In this document: positions 53,103 to 61,714 of the stretch, piece by piece | Position numbering within the stretch: the stretch's first letter is position 1 | How the letters are laid out: each line of letters starts with the position of its first letter | From: Nocardia sputorum | GTDB taxonomy: Bacteria > Actinomycetota > Actinomycetes > Mycobacteriales > Mycobacteriaceae | Direction: 5' to 3' | Length of the DNA stretch: 64,000 nt | NCBI RefSeq assembly: GCF_027924405.1 | Contig: NZ_AP026978.1 | Span: 1,736,001 to 1,800,000 of the forward strand | The notes under the pieces: model-generated | Seen by the model: only the letters and a program-made list of their open reading frames with translations | What the model was told of the DNA's origin: nothing | Database searches by the model: none | Translations under genes and position numbers: made by a program

Positions 53103-54068
53103 GTGGAACAGGGCCCGATTGTCGTCGTCCTGCACAGTGACAGTGTGCCCGACGCCGAACGAATGGACCGCGTAGCAGGTCGCGCCACCCTCCGGTACAC
53201 CGAGGCACCCGGGTTGGCGGACGCCCTGCCCGGAGCGGAGGTCTTGTTCGTCTACGACTTCCGGACGCGGGCGCTGCCCGGCGCCTGGCATGCCGCCGAC
53301 CGTCTGCGCTGGGTGCATATGGGGTCGACCGGCGTCGATCCGGCGATGTTTCCCGAGCTGCGGGCCAGTGACGTGGTGGTGACGAACACCCGAGGCGTCT
53401 TCGACGCGGCGATCGCCGAATACGTGCTCGGACAGATCCTCGGTTTCGCCAAGGACCTGTCCGGCTCGCTGCTGCTGCAGCAGCGGCACGAGTGGCGGCA
53501 CCGGGAAAACGAACGGGTCGCGGGAGCGACGGCGCTGATCGTCGGCACCGGCTCGATCGGACGCCACATCGCCCGGTTGCTGCGCGCGGCCGGGATGTCC
53601 GTGCGCGCCGTGGGCAGACGAGCGCGCGCGTCGGATCCGGATTTCGGTGAGATCGCCACCGACCTGCACGCCGAGCTGGCCCGCGCCGACTACGTCGTCG
53701 CGATCGCCCCCCTCACCGACCAGACCAGGAACATGTTCGACGCCGCCGCCTTCGCCGCGATGAAACCGCACGCGAGGTTTGTCAACGTCGGCCGCGGGGA
53801 ACTCGTTGTGACCGACGATCTCGTCGCCGCGCTGCGCACCGGATCGATCGCCGCGGCGGCGCTCGATGTGGTGGACCCCGAGCCGCTCCCCGCCGATCAT
53901 CCCCTGTGGGAACTGCCGAACGTCCGGATCACCCCGCACAACTCCGGTGACTTCATCGGATGGCGCACCGAGATCGTCGACGTGTTCGCCGAGAACTTCG
54001 ACAACTGGATCGCCGGACGTCCGCTGGACAACGTGGTCGACAAAAGGCTGGGGTACGTGCCCGGCTGA
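53103..54068 (+). CDS. D-isomer-specific 2-hydroxyacid dehydrogenase
   Basis: 321 residues from GTG 53103. NAD(P)-binding glycine motif VGTGSIGRHIARLL from 148, catalytic R231 in VNVGRGE, E260 in DVVDPEPLP and H279 in ITPHNSGD form the usual triad of this family. It interconverts a D-2-hydroxy acid and a 2-oxo acid; specificity is not evident. The first gene of the operon with the amidase 12 bases downstream, divergent from the racemase-like enzymes. It may reduce a keto acid produced in the pathway. Confidence 0.9.
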   Translation: MEQGPIVVVLHSDSVPDAERMDRVAGRATLRYTEAPGLADALPGAEVLFVYDFRTRALPGAWHAADRLRWVHMGSTGVDPAMFPELRASDVVVTNTRGVFDAAIAEYVLGQILGFAKDLSGSLLLQQRHEWRHRENERVAGATALIVGTGSIGRHIARLLRAAGMSVRAVGRRARASDPDFGEIATDLHAELARADYVVAIAPLTDQTRNMFDAAAFAAMKPHARFVNVGRGELVVTDDLVAALRTGSIAAAALDVVDPEPLPADHPLWELPNVRITPHNSGDFIGWRTEIVDVFAENFDNWIAGRPLDNVVDKRLGYVPG

Positions 54069-54080
54069 AGGAGCCCATCC

Positions 54081-55481
54081 ATGAGCTACCCCGACAAGAA
54101 CCATCCCACCGACCCGACCGCCATGACCGCGGTCGAGCTGGTCTCGGCCTACGCCGCGGGCGCGCTGTCGCCCGTCGAGGCGACCGAGGCGATCCTGCGC
54201 GCGATCGCCGACCGGGACCCCGCGCTCAACGCCTTCTGTCTCGTCGACCACGATCGCGCCTTGGTGCAGGCGAAGGATTCCGAGGCGCGCTGGCAGTCCG
54301 GCCATGCCAGGGGCTTGCTCGACGGCGTACCCGTCTCGATCAAGGACGTCTTCCTGACCGAGGGCTGGCCCACCCGGCGCGGATCCACGTCGATCGACCC
54401 GGCCGGGCCGTGGCCGGTGGACAGCCCGGTGGCGGCGCGGCTGCGCGAGGACGGCATGGTCTTCCTCGGCAAGACCACCACCCCGGAGATCGCGTGGAAG
54501 GCGGTCACCGACAGCCCGCTGGCCGGTGTCACCCGCAATCCGGCCGACCCGTCCACCACCGCGGGCGGCTCCTCCGGCGGTAGCGCCGCGGCCGTCGCGG
54601 CGGGCCTCGGCCCGGTCTCGGTGGGCACCGACGGCGGTGGCAGCGTGCGCATCCCGGCCGCCTTCTGCGGCATCGTCGGATTCAAGCCCACCTACGGCCG
54701 GATTCCGTTGTTCCCGGCCAGCCCGTTCGGTCCGCTGGCGCACGCGGGCCCGATGACGCGCACCGTCGAGGACGCGGCGCTGCTGATGGACATCCTGTCG
54801 CTCCCCGATCCGCGCGATCCGACCGCGCTGGCCCCCACGCTCACCGTGTTCCGCGCCGAAATGCAGCGTGACGTGCGGGGATTGCGGGTGGCGTACTCGC
54901 CGACGCTCGGCTATGCCACGCTCGACGCCGAGGTCGCCACGATCGTGGACGCGGCGGTGGCACGCCTGGCCGACGCCGAACTCCGGGTCGCCGCCGCCGA
55001 TCCGGGCTTCGAGGATCCGCGCGAGGCTTTCGAACTGCTCTGGGCCGCCGGCGCGGCGACCATGCTGTCCGGCTTCCCGGAAGGCACCCGCGACCGGGTG
55101 GACCCGGGGCTACGCGCGGTTTGGGAGCGCGGCGAAACCGTGACCGCCGTCGACTATCTCGCCGCACGCAACGTAGCGGCGCAGATCGGCATCACGATGG
55201 GCCGGTTCCACACCGACTACGACGTCCTGATCACCCCGACGGTGCCGATCCCCGCCTTCGAAGCGGGACACGACGTGCCACCGGGCAGCGGGCTGCGCGG
55301 CTGGCCCGAATGGACGCCCTTCACCTACCCGTTCAATCTCACCCAGCAGCCCGCGATCAGCATCCCGGCGGGTACCACGAGCGCGGGTCTGCCGGTCGGG
55401 CTGCAGATCGTCGGTCCGCGCCACTCGGACGATCTGGTGCTCGCGGTGGCCCGCTACGCCGAATTCGTGCTGGCCTCCTGA
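54081..55481 (+). CDS. Amidase signature family enzyme
   Basis: 466 residues. The amidase signature Ser-cisSer-Lys triad is intact: K88 in PVSIKDVFL, S164 in AGGSSGGSAAAVAAG and nucleophile S188 in GTDGGGSVRIPAAFCGIVGFKPT. Length (about 470) is typical of hydrolytic amidases such as maleamate/aryl-amidase types, not of the larger tRNA-linked GatA. It likely hydrolyses an amide of the substrate processed by this cluster. Start ATG 54081 is 12 bases after the dehydrogenase stop; a strong hairpin follows the gene. Confidence 0.9.
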   Translation: MSYPDKNHPTDPTAMTAVELVSAYAAGALSPVEATEAILRAIADRDPALNAFCLVDHDRALVQAKDSEARWQSGHARGLLDGVPVSIKDVFLTEGWPTRRGSTSIDPAGPWPVDSPVAARLREDGMVFLGKTTTPEIAWKAVTDSPLAGVTRNPADPSTTAGGSSGGSAAAVAAGLGPVSVGTDGGGSVRIPAAFCGIVGFKPTYGRIPLFPASPFGPLAHAGPMTRTVEDAALLMDILSLPDPRDPTALAPTLTVFRAEMQRDVRGLRVAYSPTLGYATLDAEVATIVDAAVARLADAELRVAAADPGFEDPREAFELLWAAGAATMLSGFPEGTRDRVDPGLRAVWERGETVTAVDYLAARNVAAQIGITMGRFHTDYDVLITPTVPIPAFEAGHDVPPGSGLRGWPEWTPFTYPFNLTQQPAISIPAGTTSAGLPVGLQIVGPRHSDDLVLAVARYAEFVLAS

Positions 55482-55488
55482 CTGCGCG

Positions 55489-55517
55489 CGGCCCGGTGGC
55501 GTGCTGCCACCGGGCCG
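55489..55517. terminator. Bidirectional hairpin between amidase and DUF3830 genes
   Basis: Perfect 12-bp stem CGGCCCGGTGGC (55489-55500) and GCCACCGGGCCG (55506-55517), loop GTGCT, starting 8 bases after the amidase stop and ending before the convergent DUF3830 stop at 55552. Confidence 0.7.
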
Positions 55518-55551
55518 TGACGTCGGGACAGGGGAGTGGTCCGAGTGGCAT

Positions 55552-56046
55552 TCAGGCGCGGGCGAAGGCGAGCGTTTCGCCTTGGACGCCGTGCAACCAC
55601 AGCGTGTTGCACGCCGCGGCGATCTCGGCGAGCCCCTCCTCGATGGTGGCGAAGACATTGCCCGGCACCCACCCGAGGTCGCCGTTGATCAGCAGATTGT
55701 TGCGGCCGTAGAACAGCGCGAGATCGGTGGCGCCGCGCTCGTGCTCGGCCGCGGAGCCGGGCTCGTAGCCGTAGGCCGGATTCCCGATCTCCCACGGCTC
55801 GAAATCGAACAGGCACACGTCGCCCGGGATCGGCGTGACCGTCGGATTCTCCCGATGCGGGGCCGCGCCGATCCGAGGGAGCAACGTGTACACCTCGTTG
55901 CGGGCGTACTTGGCGTGGAAGGCGTCGCCTTCCAGCGGCAGGGCGTTCCACACCGCCGCGCAGGTCTGCGGCGCTTCCTCATCGAGCAGACGAGCGCGGC
56001 AGGTGACCGCGGCTTTGGTGAGCGTGATGGTGATGTAGCGGGCCAT
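55552..56046 (-). CDS. DUF3830 family cyclophilin-like protein
   Basis: 164 residues from ATG 56046. It fits DUF3830, a cyclophilin-like beta-barrel family: ITITLTKAAVTCRARLLDEEAPQTCAAVWNALPLEGDAFHAKYARNEVYTLLP, GDVCLFDFE, the FYGRNNLLINGDLGWVPGNVFATI motif and a final C-N-T-L-W-L-H-G. Family function is not established; members are often encoded with amidases, hydantoinase-like enzymes and Asp/Glu-racemase-like proteins, as here. It is 61 bases downstream of the aminotransferase and probably the second gene of that operon. Confidence 0.85.
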   Translation of the reverse strand: MARYITITLTKAAVTCRARLLDEEAPQTCAAVWNALPLEGDAFHAKYARNEVYTLLPRIGAAPHRENPTVTPIPGDVCLFDFEPWEIGNPAYGYEPGSAAEHERGATDLALFYGRNNLLINGDLGWVPGNVFATIEEGLAEIAAACNTLWLHGVQGETLAFARA

Positions 56047-56107
56047 GCGGTGCTGCTTCCTGGTCGGTGCCCGCCGGACGGGCACAGCGGACGGTGATGG
56101 TCGCGAA

Positions 56108-57349
56108 CTACAGCTCGGCGAGCACTTCGGACCAGATCGCCAGAGCGTCCTCGATCTGCGTTTCGGTCACGATCAGCGGCGGGATCATCCGCACCACGTT
56201 CATGTGCGCGCCGCAGGTCAGCAGCAGCAGCCCCTTGTCCACCGCGGCGCGCTGGGCGGCCGCGGCGGTGGCGGTGTCGGGTTCGCCCGTGGCCGTGGTG
56301 AACTCGGCGCCCGCGAGCAATCCGAGGCCGCGCACGTCACCGATCGCCTTGGTGGCGCTGTCGCGCAGACCGCCCAGCAGTTGTGCCCCGCGCGCGGCCG
56401 CGTTGGCCACCAGCCCTTCGGACTCGATGACGTCGAGCGTGGCGATCGCCGCCGCGCACGCCACCGCGTTGCCGCCGTAGGTGCCGCCCTGCGAGCCCGG
56501 CCACGCCCGCGCCATCAGCTCGCGCGAGGCCGCGATGCCGGACAGCGGGAACCCACTGGCCAGTCCCTTCGCGATGGTGATCACGTCGGGCCGGACGTCG
56601 AAGTGCTGGTGGCCGAAGAACTTGCCGGTGCGGCCGAAGCCGGTCTGGATCTCGTCGAAGACCAGCAGGATGCCGTGCCGGTCCGCGCGTTCGCGCAGCC
56701 CACGGAAGAACTCGGTGTTACCCGGAACGTACCCGCCTTCACCGAGCACCGGCTCCACGATGAACGCGGCGGTCTCGGCCGGCGAGGTGAGCGTGGCGAA
56801 CAGATAGTCCAGTTCCCGCAGCGCGAAGGCGGTGGCTTCCCGCTCGCTCCACCCATAGCGATAGGCGGTGGGGAACGGCGCGACGTGCACCCCTGCCATG
56901 AGCGGGCTGAACCCGGCCGAGAAACGGGTGCCGGAGGTCGTCATGGTCGCGGCGGCCACGGTTCGGCCGTGGAAGCCGCCGTGGAAGACGACGACGTTCG
57001 GCCGTCCGGTGGCCTGGCGCGCCAGCCGCAGCGCGGCCTCGACCGCCTCGCTGCCGGAGTTGGCGAAGAACAGCGCGTCCAACCCTTCGGGCAGCACCGC
57101 GCCGAGCCGCTCGGTCAGCTCCAGCAGCGGACGATGCAGCACGGTCGTGTACTGGCCGTGGATCAGCGAAGCCACCTGCGCCTGTGCGGCGGCGACCACC
57201 TTCGGGTGGCAGTGACCGGTGCTGGTCACGCCGATACCCGCGGTGAAGTCGAGGTAGCGGCGTCCGTCGGTGCCGTAGAGATAGCACCCCGCGCCATGGT
57301 CGACGGTCACCGGAGTGGCCTGTTTGAGGATGGGCGAGAGCTCGGTCAT
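56108..57349 (-). CDS. Class III aminotransferase (4-aminobutyrate/omega-amino acid type)
   Basis: 413 residues from ATG 57349. PLP lysine K261 in IAKGLASGFPLSG, cofactor D232 in VFDEIQTGFGR, and substrate GSEAVEAALRLARQATGR are all typical of class III (ornithine, GABA, beta-alanine) transaminases. It probably moves an amino group from an omega-amino acid to pyruvate or 2-oxoglutarate, giving a semialdehyde for the divergent aldehyde dehydrogenase. It lies next to a dehydrogenase of the same cluster, with an operator palindrome in the shared promoter. Confidence 0.9.
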   Translation of the reverse strand: MTELSPILKQATPVTVDHGAGCYLYGTDGRRYLDFTAGIGVTSTGHCHPKVVAAAQAQVASLIHGQYTTVLHRPLLELTERLGAVLPEGLDALFFANSGSEAVEAALRLARQATGRPNVVVFHGGFHGRTVAAATMTTSGTRFSAGFSPLMAGVHVAPFPTAYRYGWSEREATAFALRELDYLFATLTSPAETAAFIVEPVLGEGGYVPGNTEFFRGLRERADRHGILLVFDEIQTGFGRTGKFFGHQHFDVRPDVITIAKGLASGFPLSGIAASRELMARAWPGSQGGTYGGNAVACAAAIATLDVIESEGLVANAAARGAQLLGGLRDSATKAIGDVRGLGLLAGAEFTTATGEPDTATAAAAQRAAVDKGLLLLTCGAHMNVVRMIPPLIVTETQIEDALAIWSEVLAEL

Positions 57350-57401
57350 GGTGATTCGCCTCCCGGAGCGGGGTGGAAGGGAAAGGCTTGTCTATTGTCG
57401 G

Positions 57402-57413
57402 ATTGTCGACAAT
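57402..57413. promoter_or_regulatory. Shared cluster operator, site 2 (ATTGT-CG-ACAAT)
   Basis: ATTGTCGACAAT is a perfect 12-bp palindrome, preceded by another direct copy of ATTGTCG at 57394-57400. It sits between the divergent aminotransferase and aldehyde dehydrogenase genes, 53 bases before the former and 71 before the latter. Its core matches site 1 at 53063-53076. Confidence 0.65.
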
Positions 57414-57483
57414 ATGCATAACATGGCCGCACGGGTCGCAGCAATGGCCGGACGCTGCGCGGTGCCGAAAGGAGCCACCGACC

Positions 57484-58956
57484 ATGCTCACCGAAAGCGC
57501 ACTGAGCGCAGCCGAACGGGCGGCGATCGACACGGTGCCACGCGGCTTGTTCATCCAGGGGCGGTGGCGGGCGACGGCAAGGACGCTGCCGGTCTTCGAT
57601 CCAGCGACCGGCGAGGTGCTGTGCGCGGTGGCCGACGCGGATCCGGCCGACGGTCTCGCCGCACTGGACGCGGCGTGCGCGGCGCAGCGGGAGTGGGCGG
57701 CCACGCCACCGCGCGAGCGCAGCGATCTGTTGATGCGCGTGCATCGCGCGTTGCTGGCGGAGACCGACCGGCTCGGGCTGATCGCGACGCTGGAGATGGG
57801 CAAACCGCTGGCCGAGGCGCGCGGCGAGATCGCCTACGCCGCCGAGTTCTTCCGCTGGTTCGCCGAGGAGGCCGTGCGACTGGACGGCGGGTACATGCCC
57901 GCGCCGACCGGCGGTTCGCGTTTTCTCGTGACCCGGCAGCCGGTCGGGCCCAGTTTGCTCATCACGCCGTGGAACTTCCCGGTGGCCATGGGCGCCCGCA
58001 AGATCGCGCCCGCGCTCGCCGCAGGCTGCACGTGCGTGGTGAAACCCGCTGAGCAGACGCCCCTTTCGATGCTGGCGCTGGCCCAGGTGCTGGCCGAGGC
58101 AGGGCTGCCCGCCGGGGTGGTGAACGTCGTGACGACGGCCGACCCGGCCGCGGTGATGACGCCGCTGATCCTGGACGCCCGCTCGCGCAAGCTGTCGTTC
58201 ACCGGCTCGACGGCGGTCGGCAAGCAGTTGCTCGCGCAGTGCGCGCGGACGGTGATGCGCACCTCGATGGAACTCGGCGGCAACGCGCCGCTACTGGTGT
58301 TCGACGACGCCGACCTGGACGAGGCGGTCGAGGGCGCGCTCGCGGCGAAGATGCGCAACATCGGCCAGGCGTGCACCGCGGCCAACCGAATCCTCGTGCA
58401 GCGCGGCATCGCCGACGTCTTCGCACGTAAGCTCGCCGACCGGATGGCGGCCCTGCCGAGGGGGCGGGGCACCGAGCCGGACGTCGTGGTCGGCCCGCTC
58501 ATCGACGCCGAGGCCGTCGACAAGGTGCAGCGCTTGGTCGACGACGCTCGCGCTCGCGGCGCCATGGTGCTCACCGGCGGAACAGCGCTGCCCGGACCGG
58601 GCACCTTCTATCCCGCGACCGTCCTGATCGACGTCCCCGACGACGCCGAGCTGTGCCACACCGAGATCTTCGGACCGGTCGCCGCGATCGGCGTCTTCGA
58701 CACCGAGGACGAAGCGGTGACCAGGGCCAACGACACGCCCTACGGACTGGTGAGCTACGTATTCACCGAGAACCTGCGGCGCGGCCTGCGGGTGTGCGAG
58801 GCGCTGGAAACCGGCATGGTGGGGCTCAACCAGGGCGTGGTGTCGAACCCGGCGGCGCCGTTCGGCGGTGTCAAGGAGTCCGGCCTCGGCCGCGAGGGCG
58901 GGCTGACCGGGATCGATGAATTCCTGGAGACCAAGTACATCGGAGTGCGACTGTGA
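57484..58956 (+). CDS. Aldehyde dehydrogenase (succinate-semialdehyde type)
   Basis: 490 residues from ATG 57484, preceded by AAAGGAG. NAD(P) aldehyde dehydrogenase with catalytic C297 in NIGQACTAANR and E263 in TSMELGGNAPLLV. The TPWNFPVAMGARKIAPALAAGCTCVVKPAEQTPLS segment and the C-terminal GGVKESGLGREGGLTGIDEFLETKYI match succinate-semialdehyde dehydrogenases (about 480-490 residues). It is predicted to oxidise the semialdehyde made by the class III aminotransferase. It is followed 10 bases later by the tartrate/malate-type dehydrogenase gene. Confidence 0.9.
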   Translation: MLTESALSAAERAAIDTVPRGLFIQGRWRATARTLPVFDPATGEVLCAVADADPADGLAALDAACAAQREWAATPPRERSDLLMRVHRALLAETDRLGLIATLEMGKPLAEARGEIAYAAEFFRWFAEEAVRLDGGYMPAPTGGSRFLVTRQPVGPSLLITPWNFPVAMGARKIAPALAAGCTCVVKPAEQTPLSMLALAQVLAEAGLPAGVVNVVTTADPAAVMTPLILDARSRKLSFTGSTAVGKQLLAQCARTVMRTSMELGGNAPLLVFDDADLDEAVEGALAAKMRNIGQACTAANRILVQRGIADVFARKLADRMAALPRGRGTEPDVVVGPLIDAEAVDKVQRLVDDARARGAMVLTGGTALPGPGTFYPATVLIDVPDDAELCHTEIFGPVAAIGVFDTEDEAVTRANDTPYGLVSYVFTENLRRGLRVCEALETGMVGLNQGVVSNPAAPFGGVKESGLGREGGLTGIDEFLETKYIGVRL

Positions 58957-58966
58957 AGGAGCGTCA

Positions 58967-60049
58967 GTGAGCGGGTACCGTATCGCCACCATCCCGGGTG
59001 ACGGAATCGGAGTCGACGTCACCGCGGCGGCGGTGCGCGTGCTCGACGCCGTGCTGCCCGGACTGGAATGGACCGAATTCGACTGGTCCTGCGAGAACTA
59101 TCTGCGTACGGGGGCGATGATGCCGCCCGACGGTCCGCAGCGGCTGGCCGGCTTCGACGCCATCCTGCTCGGTGCCGTCGGCTTTCCCGGTGTGCCCGAC
59201 CACGTCTCGCTGTGGGGGCTGCTGATCCCGCTGCGCCGCGCCTTCGGTCAGTACGTCAACCTGCGCCCGGTGCGCCTGCTGCCCGGCACGGAGTCGGCGC
59301 TGCGCGACCGGACCGCCGCCGACCTGGACATCCTCATCGTGCGGGAGAACTCCGAGGGCGAGTACTCGCGGATCGGCGGCATCCACAACGAGGGCCGTCC
59401 CGACGAATTCGTGCTGCAGGAGTCGGTGTTCACTCGCACCGGGTGCGAGCGGATCATCCGCTACGCGTTCGAGCGGGCAGCCGAACGGTCCGGACGGTTG
59501 TGCTCGGCGACGAAGTCGAACGGGATCATCCATTCGATGCCGTACTGGGACAGCGTCTTCGAACGTATCGCGGCCGAATACCCGCAGGTGCGGACGCGGC
59601 AGATGCACGTCGACGCGCTGGCCGCCGAACTCGTGCTGCACCCCGACCGGCTGGACGTGATCGTGGGCTCGAACCTGTTCGGCGACATCCTCTCCGATCT
59701 GGCCGCCGCCGTGACCGGCGGGCTCGGCCTGGCGCCTTCGGGCAACATCAATCCCGAGCGCACCGGCCCCTCCATGTTCGAGGCCGTGCACGGCAGCGCC
59801 CCCGACATCGCGGGCCAGGGCATCGCCAACCCGGTCGCGCAGATCCTCGCGGGCGCGATGTTGCTCGATCATCTCGGTGAATCCGCCGCGGCCGCCGCGA
59901 TCGATCGAGCGGTCTGCGACGTCCTCGCCACCGGAAAGGTCCGCACCCCGGATCTCGGCGGAACCGAGTCCACCGCCGATCTCGGCGACGCCATCGCCAT
60001 CCGCGCGGCCGAGCTGGCCGGCAACGCCACCACGGCCGACATCGCCTGA
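58967..60049 (+). CDS. Tartrate/D-malate dehydrogenase-like (beta-decarboxylating) enzyme
   Basis: 360 residues from GTG 58967. It belongs to the isocitrate/isopropylmalate dehydrogenase family: IATIPGDGIGVDVTAAAVRVLD at the N-terminus, metal/substrate NGIIHSMPYWDSVF, and the C-terminal GLGLAPSGNINPERTGPSMFEAVHGSAPDIAGQGIANP. The stretch LGAVGFPGVPDHVSLWGLLIPLRRAFGQYVNLRPVRLLPG is typical of the tartrate dehydrogenase/DmlA branch, which oxidises and decarboxylates D-malate or tartrate. With maleate-isomerase-like and amidase genes in the same cluster, a C4-dicarboxylate pathway is plausible but unproven. Confidence 0.88.
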   Translation: MSGYRIATIPGDGIGVDVTAAAVRVLDAVLPGLEWTEFDWSCENYLRTGAMMPPDGPQRLAGFDAILLGAVGFPGVPDHVSLWGLLIPLRRAFGQYVNLRPVRLLPGTESALRDRTAADLDILIVRENSEGEYSRIGGIHNEGRPDEFVLQESVFTRTGCERIIRYAFERAAERSGRLCSATKSNGIIHSMPYWDSVFERIAAEYPQVRTRQMHVDALAAELVLHPDRLDVIVGSNLFGDILSDLAAAVTGGLGLAPSGNINPERTGPSMFEAVHGSAPDIAGQGIANPVAQILAGAMLLDHLGESAAAAAIDRAVCDVLATGKVRTPDLGGTESTADLGDAIAIRAAELAGNATTADIA

Positions 60050-60421
60050 CCCGATTCACTCGCCGGGCCGGCCGTCGGCTTCGGTCCACACTGATCACTT
60101 ACCCGCGGTCGTGCCGGAAGTAATCGTCGGCGTCGCTCGCCGGTTCCGGCGTCCACATCCTCGACCGGCCGTGCGCGCACGCGGGATGCTGCCTTTCGGC
60201 TCGCTCGGCTGGTGAACTGGGAGGCCGGCGGCGGAACGACCGGCAGGCCGGTTGGGATGAGACGGCGCAAATGCACACCGGACCGCCGCCGACGCCGCCC
60301 GGCTTCGCGCTGATCGATGACATCGGCCCTGGTCGACCGTCCGCGATGCGCGCCCCGGGCGGCACGGTCTCCCCACGTCGGAACGGGCCTTGTTCCGGCG
60401 GCGGGCGGCAGGGGTGACCCG
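60050..60421. other. 372-bp stretch without a convincing gene
   Basis: Lies between the convergent dehydrogenase and SirR-like genes. A minus-strand frame (about 60099-60320) would encode a 74-residue Arg/Pro/Ser-rich peptide ending in ASDADDYFRHDRG, but it has no motif and I do not call it. No strong hairpin is seen. Confidence 0.4.
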
Positions 60422-61174
60422 TCAGGAGGTGAGCCAGATGGCCTCGGCCGCGGGGCGCCCGAGGTCGGTGGCGGACTCGGTCGCGCCGATGCGGATGGCG
60501 ATGGTGCCTGCGAAGTCGCGACGTTCCACCACCGCGATGGTGGTGTCCAGCGCGATGCCGACGGAGTCGAAATAGCGCAGCATGTCCGGATCCGCGTCGG
60601 AGATGCGCGCGACCCGGCCGGACTCGCCCGCGTGGAAGTCGCTGAGCTGGCGAGCGGGCGGAGTGGGAACCGCGCCGTCCACCGAGGGGATCGGATCGCC
60701 GTGCGGATCGCGATCGGGGTATCCGAGTTTGGCGTCGATCCGGGCCATCAGCAGCTCGGAGACCGCGTGCTCGAGCACCTCGGCCTCGTCGTGCACCTCG
60801 TCCCAGCCGTAACCGAGCTCGTTGACCAGGAACGTCTCGAGGAGCCGGTGCCTGCGCACCATAGCGACGGCGGCGCGGCGCCCCTCGTGAGTGAGGGCTA
60901 TCGCACCGTAGCGGGCGTGCTCGACCAGTCCCTGGTCGGCGAGTTTGCGGACCGCTTCGGACACGGTGGAGGCCGACACCCCGATCCGCTCGGCGAGTAA
61001 TTTGGTGGTCACCTTCTCCTGCGACCACTCCTGCGCGGTCCAGATGACCTTGAGGTAGTCCTGGGCGACCGACGAGAGCACCGGCGCGATCGTCGCGGTA
61101 CCGCCCTGCGCATCGCCCGGCGCCGGGGCGTCGGCCAACTCGCGTCGAGTGGCGATATCTCGTTTACCTGGCAC
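60422..61174 (-). CDS. sirR: DtxR-family metal-dependent regulator (SirR/MntR type)
   Basis: 250 residues from ATG 61174. N-terminal winged helix SVAQDYLKVIWTAQEWSQEKVTTKLLAERIGVSASTVSEAVRKLADQGLV, then a dimerisation/metal domain (RHRLLETFLVNELGYGWDEVHDEAEVLEHAVSELLMARID) with the E/H/D residues that hold Mn or Fe, and a C-terminal SH3-like FeoA domain (LSDFHAGESGRVARISD). In M. tuberculosis sirR lies near pptT and truB, so orthology is likely. It should repress metal uptake genes; no such gene is next to it. Confidence 0.88.
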   Translation of the reverse strand: MPGKRDIATRRELADAPAPGDAQGGTATIAPVLSSVAQDYLKVIWTAQEWSQEKVTTKLLAERIGVSASTVSEAVRKLADQGLVEHARYGAIALTHEGRRAAVAMVRRHRLLETFLVNELGYGWDEVHDEAEVLEHAVSELLMARIDAKLGYPDRDPHGDPIPSVDGAVPTPPARQLSDFHAGESGRVARISDADPDMLRYFDSVGIALDTTIAVVERRDFAGTIAIRIGATESATDLGRPAAEAIWLTS

Positions 61175-61294
61175 ACCCCGAGCTTAGGCACTGGCGTGCC
61201 GATCCACACATCGTCGACCCCGTCGTCGCCCGATCGCGAACGAAACGCGATTCGCCGTTCACTCCCGGGTGTGCGCCCGGGCGCGGCGGGTGGG

Positions 61295-61714
61295 TCACCC
61301 GGTTCCCGAAGGATCCAGCGCGCTGCGATACGCGGCCACGCCGTCGAATCGCACGCCGGTCAGCCGTGCGGTGGCCGATGCGCCGACCGGCGCACCGGAA
61401 AGGTGGTAGAACGTCGCCGTGGCGGATCCGGAGAACCGGTCGCCGGCCACGTCGAGTTCGAAGGCGACGATTCCCTTGCGCACGACGTCGGGGTCGGCCC
61501 GATCCACGGTGAATTCCAGGAACGCGCCGGTGACCCGCGAGCCGTCGGCTCGCCAGCTGCCCATGCCGTTGCTGTCACTGGTGGCGCGATTGCCGTGATC
61601 GGGGTTCGACTGCAGCATCGTGCCGCCCGGGTGGAACTGCATCACGTGGTAGCCGAACGGAGCGCCGTCGGCGACCACTTCCCACGTGCCGAGCACCGGA
61701 TGCCGCTCACTCAT
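61295..61714 (-). CDS. Lipocalin-like small protein of unknown function
   Basis: 139 residues from ATG 61714. The protein is beta-strand rich (HPVLGTWEVVADGAPFGYHVMQFHPGGTMLQSNPDHGN, GSRVTGAFLEFTVDRADPD, GDRFSGSATATFYHLSG), reminiscent of small barrel or DUF1579-like folds of actinobacteria, but I cannot assign a family. No signal peptide. It is the last gene of a three-gene unit with an aminotransferase and a cupin. A 75-bp duplicated leader upstream repeats its ribosome binding site and start, so translation could begin at duplicated sites. Confidence 0.65.
   Translation of the reverse strand: MSERHPVLGTWEVVADGAPFGYHVMQFHPGGTMLQSNPDHGNRATSDSNGMGSWRADGSRVTGAFLEFTVDRADPDVVRKGIVAFELDVAGDRFSGSATATFYHLSGAPVGASATARLTGVRFDGVAAYRSALDPSGTG

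Noticed and set aside
60099..60320. Small minus-strand frame between dehydrogenase and SirR genes
   Set aside because: Low-complexity Arg/Pro/Ser product, no conserved residues.
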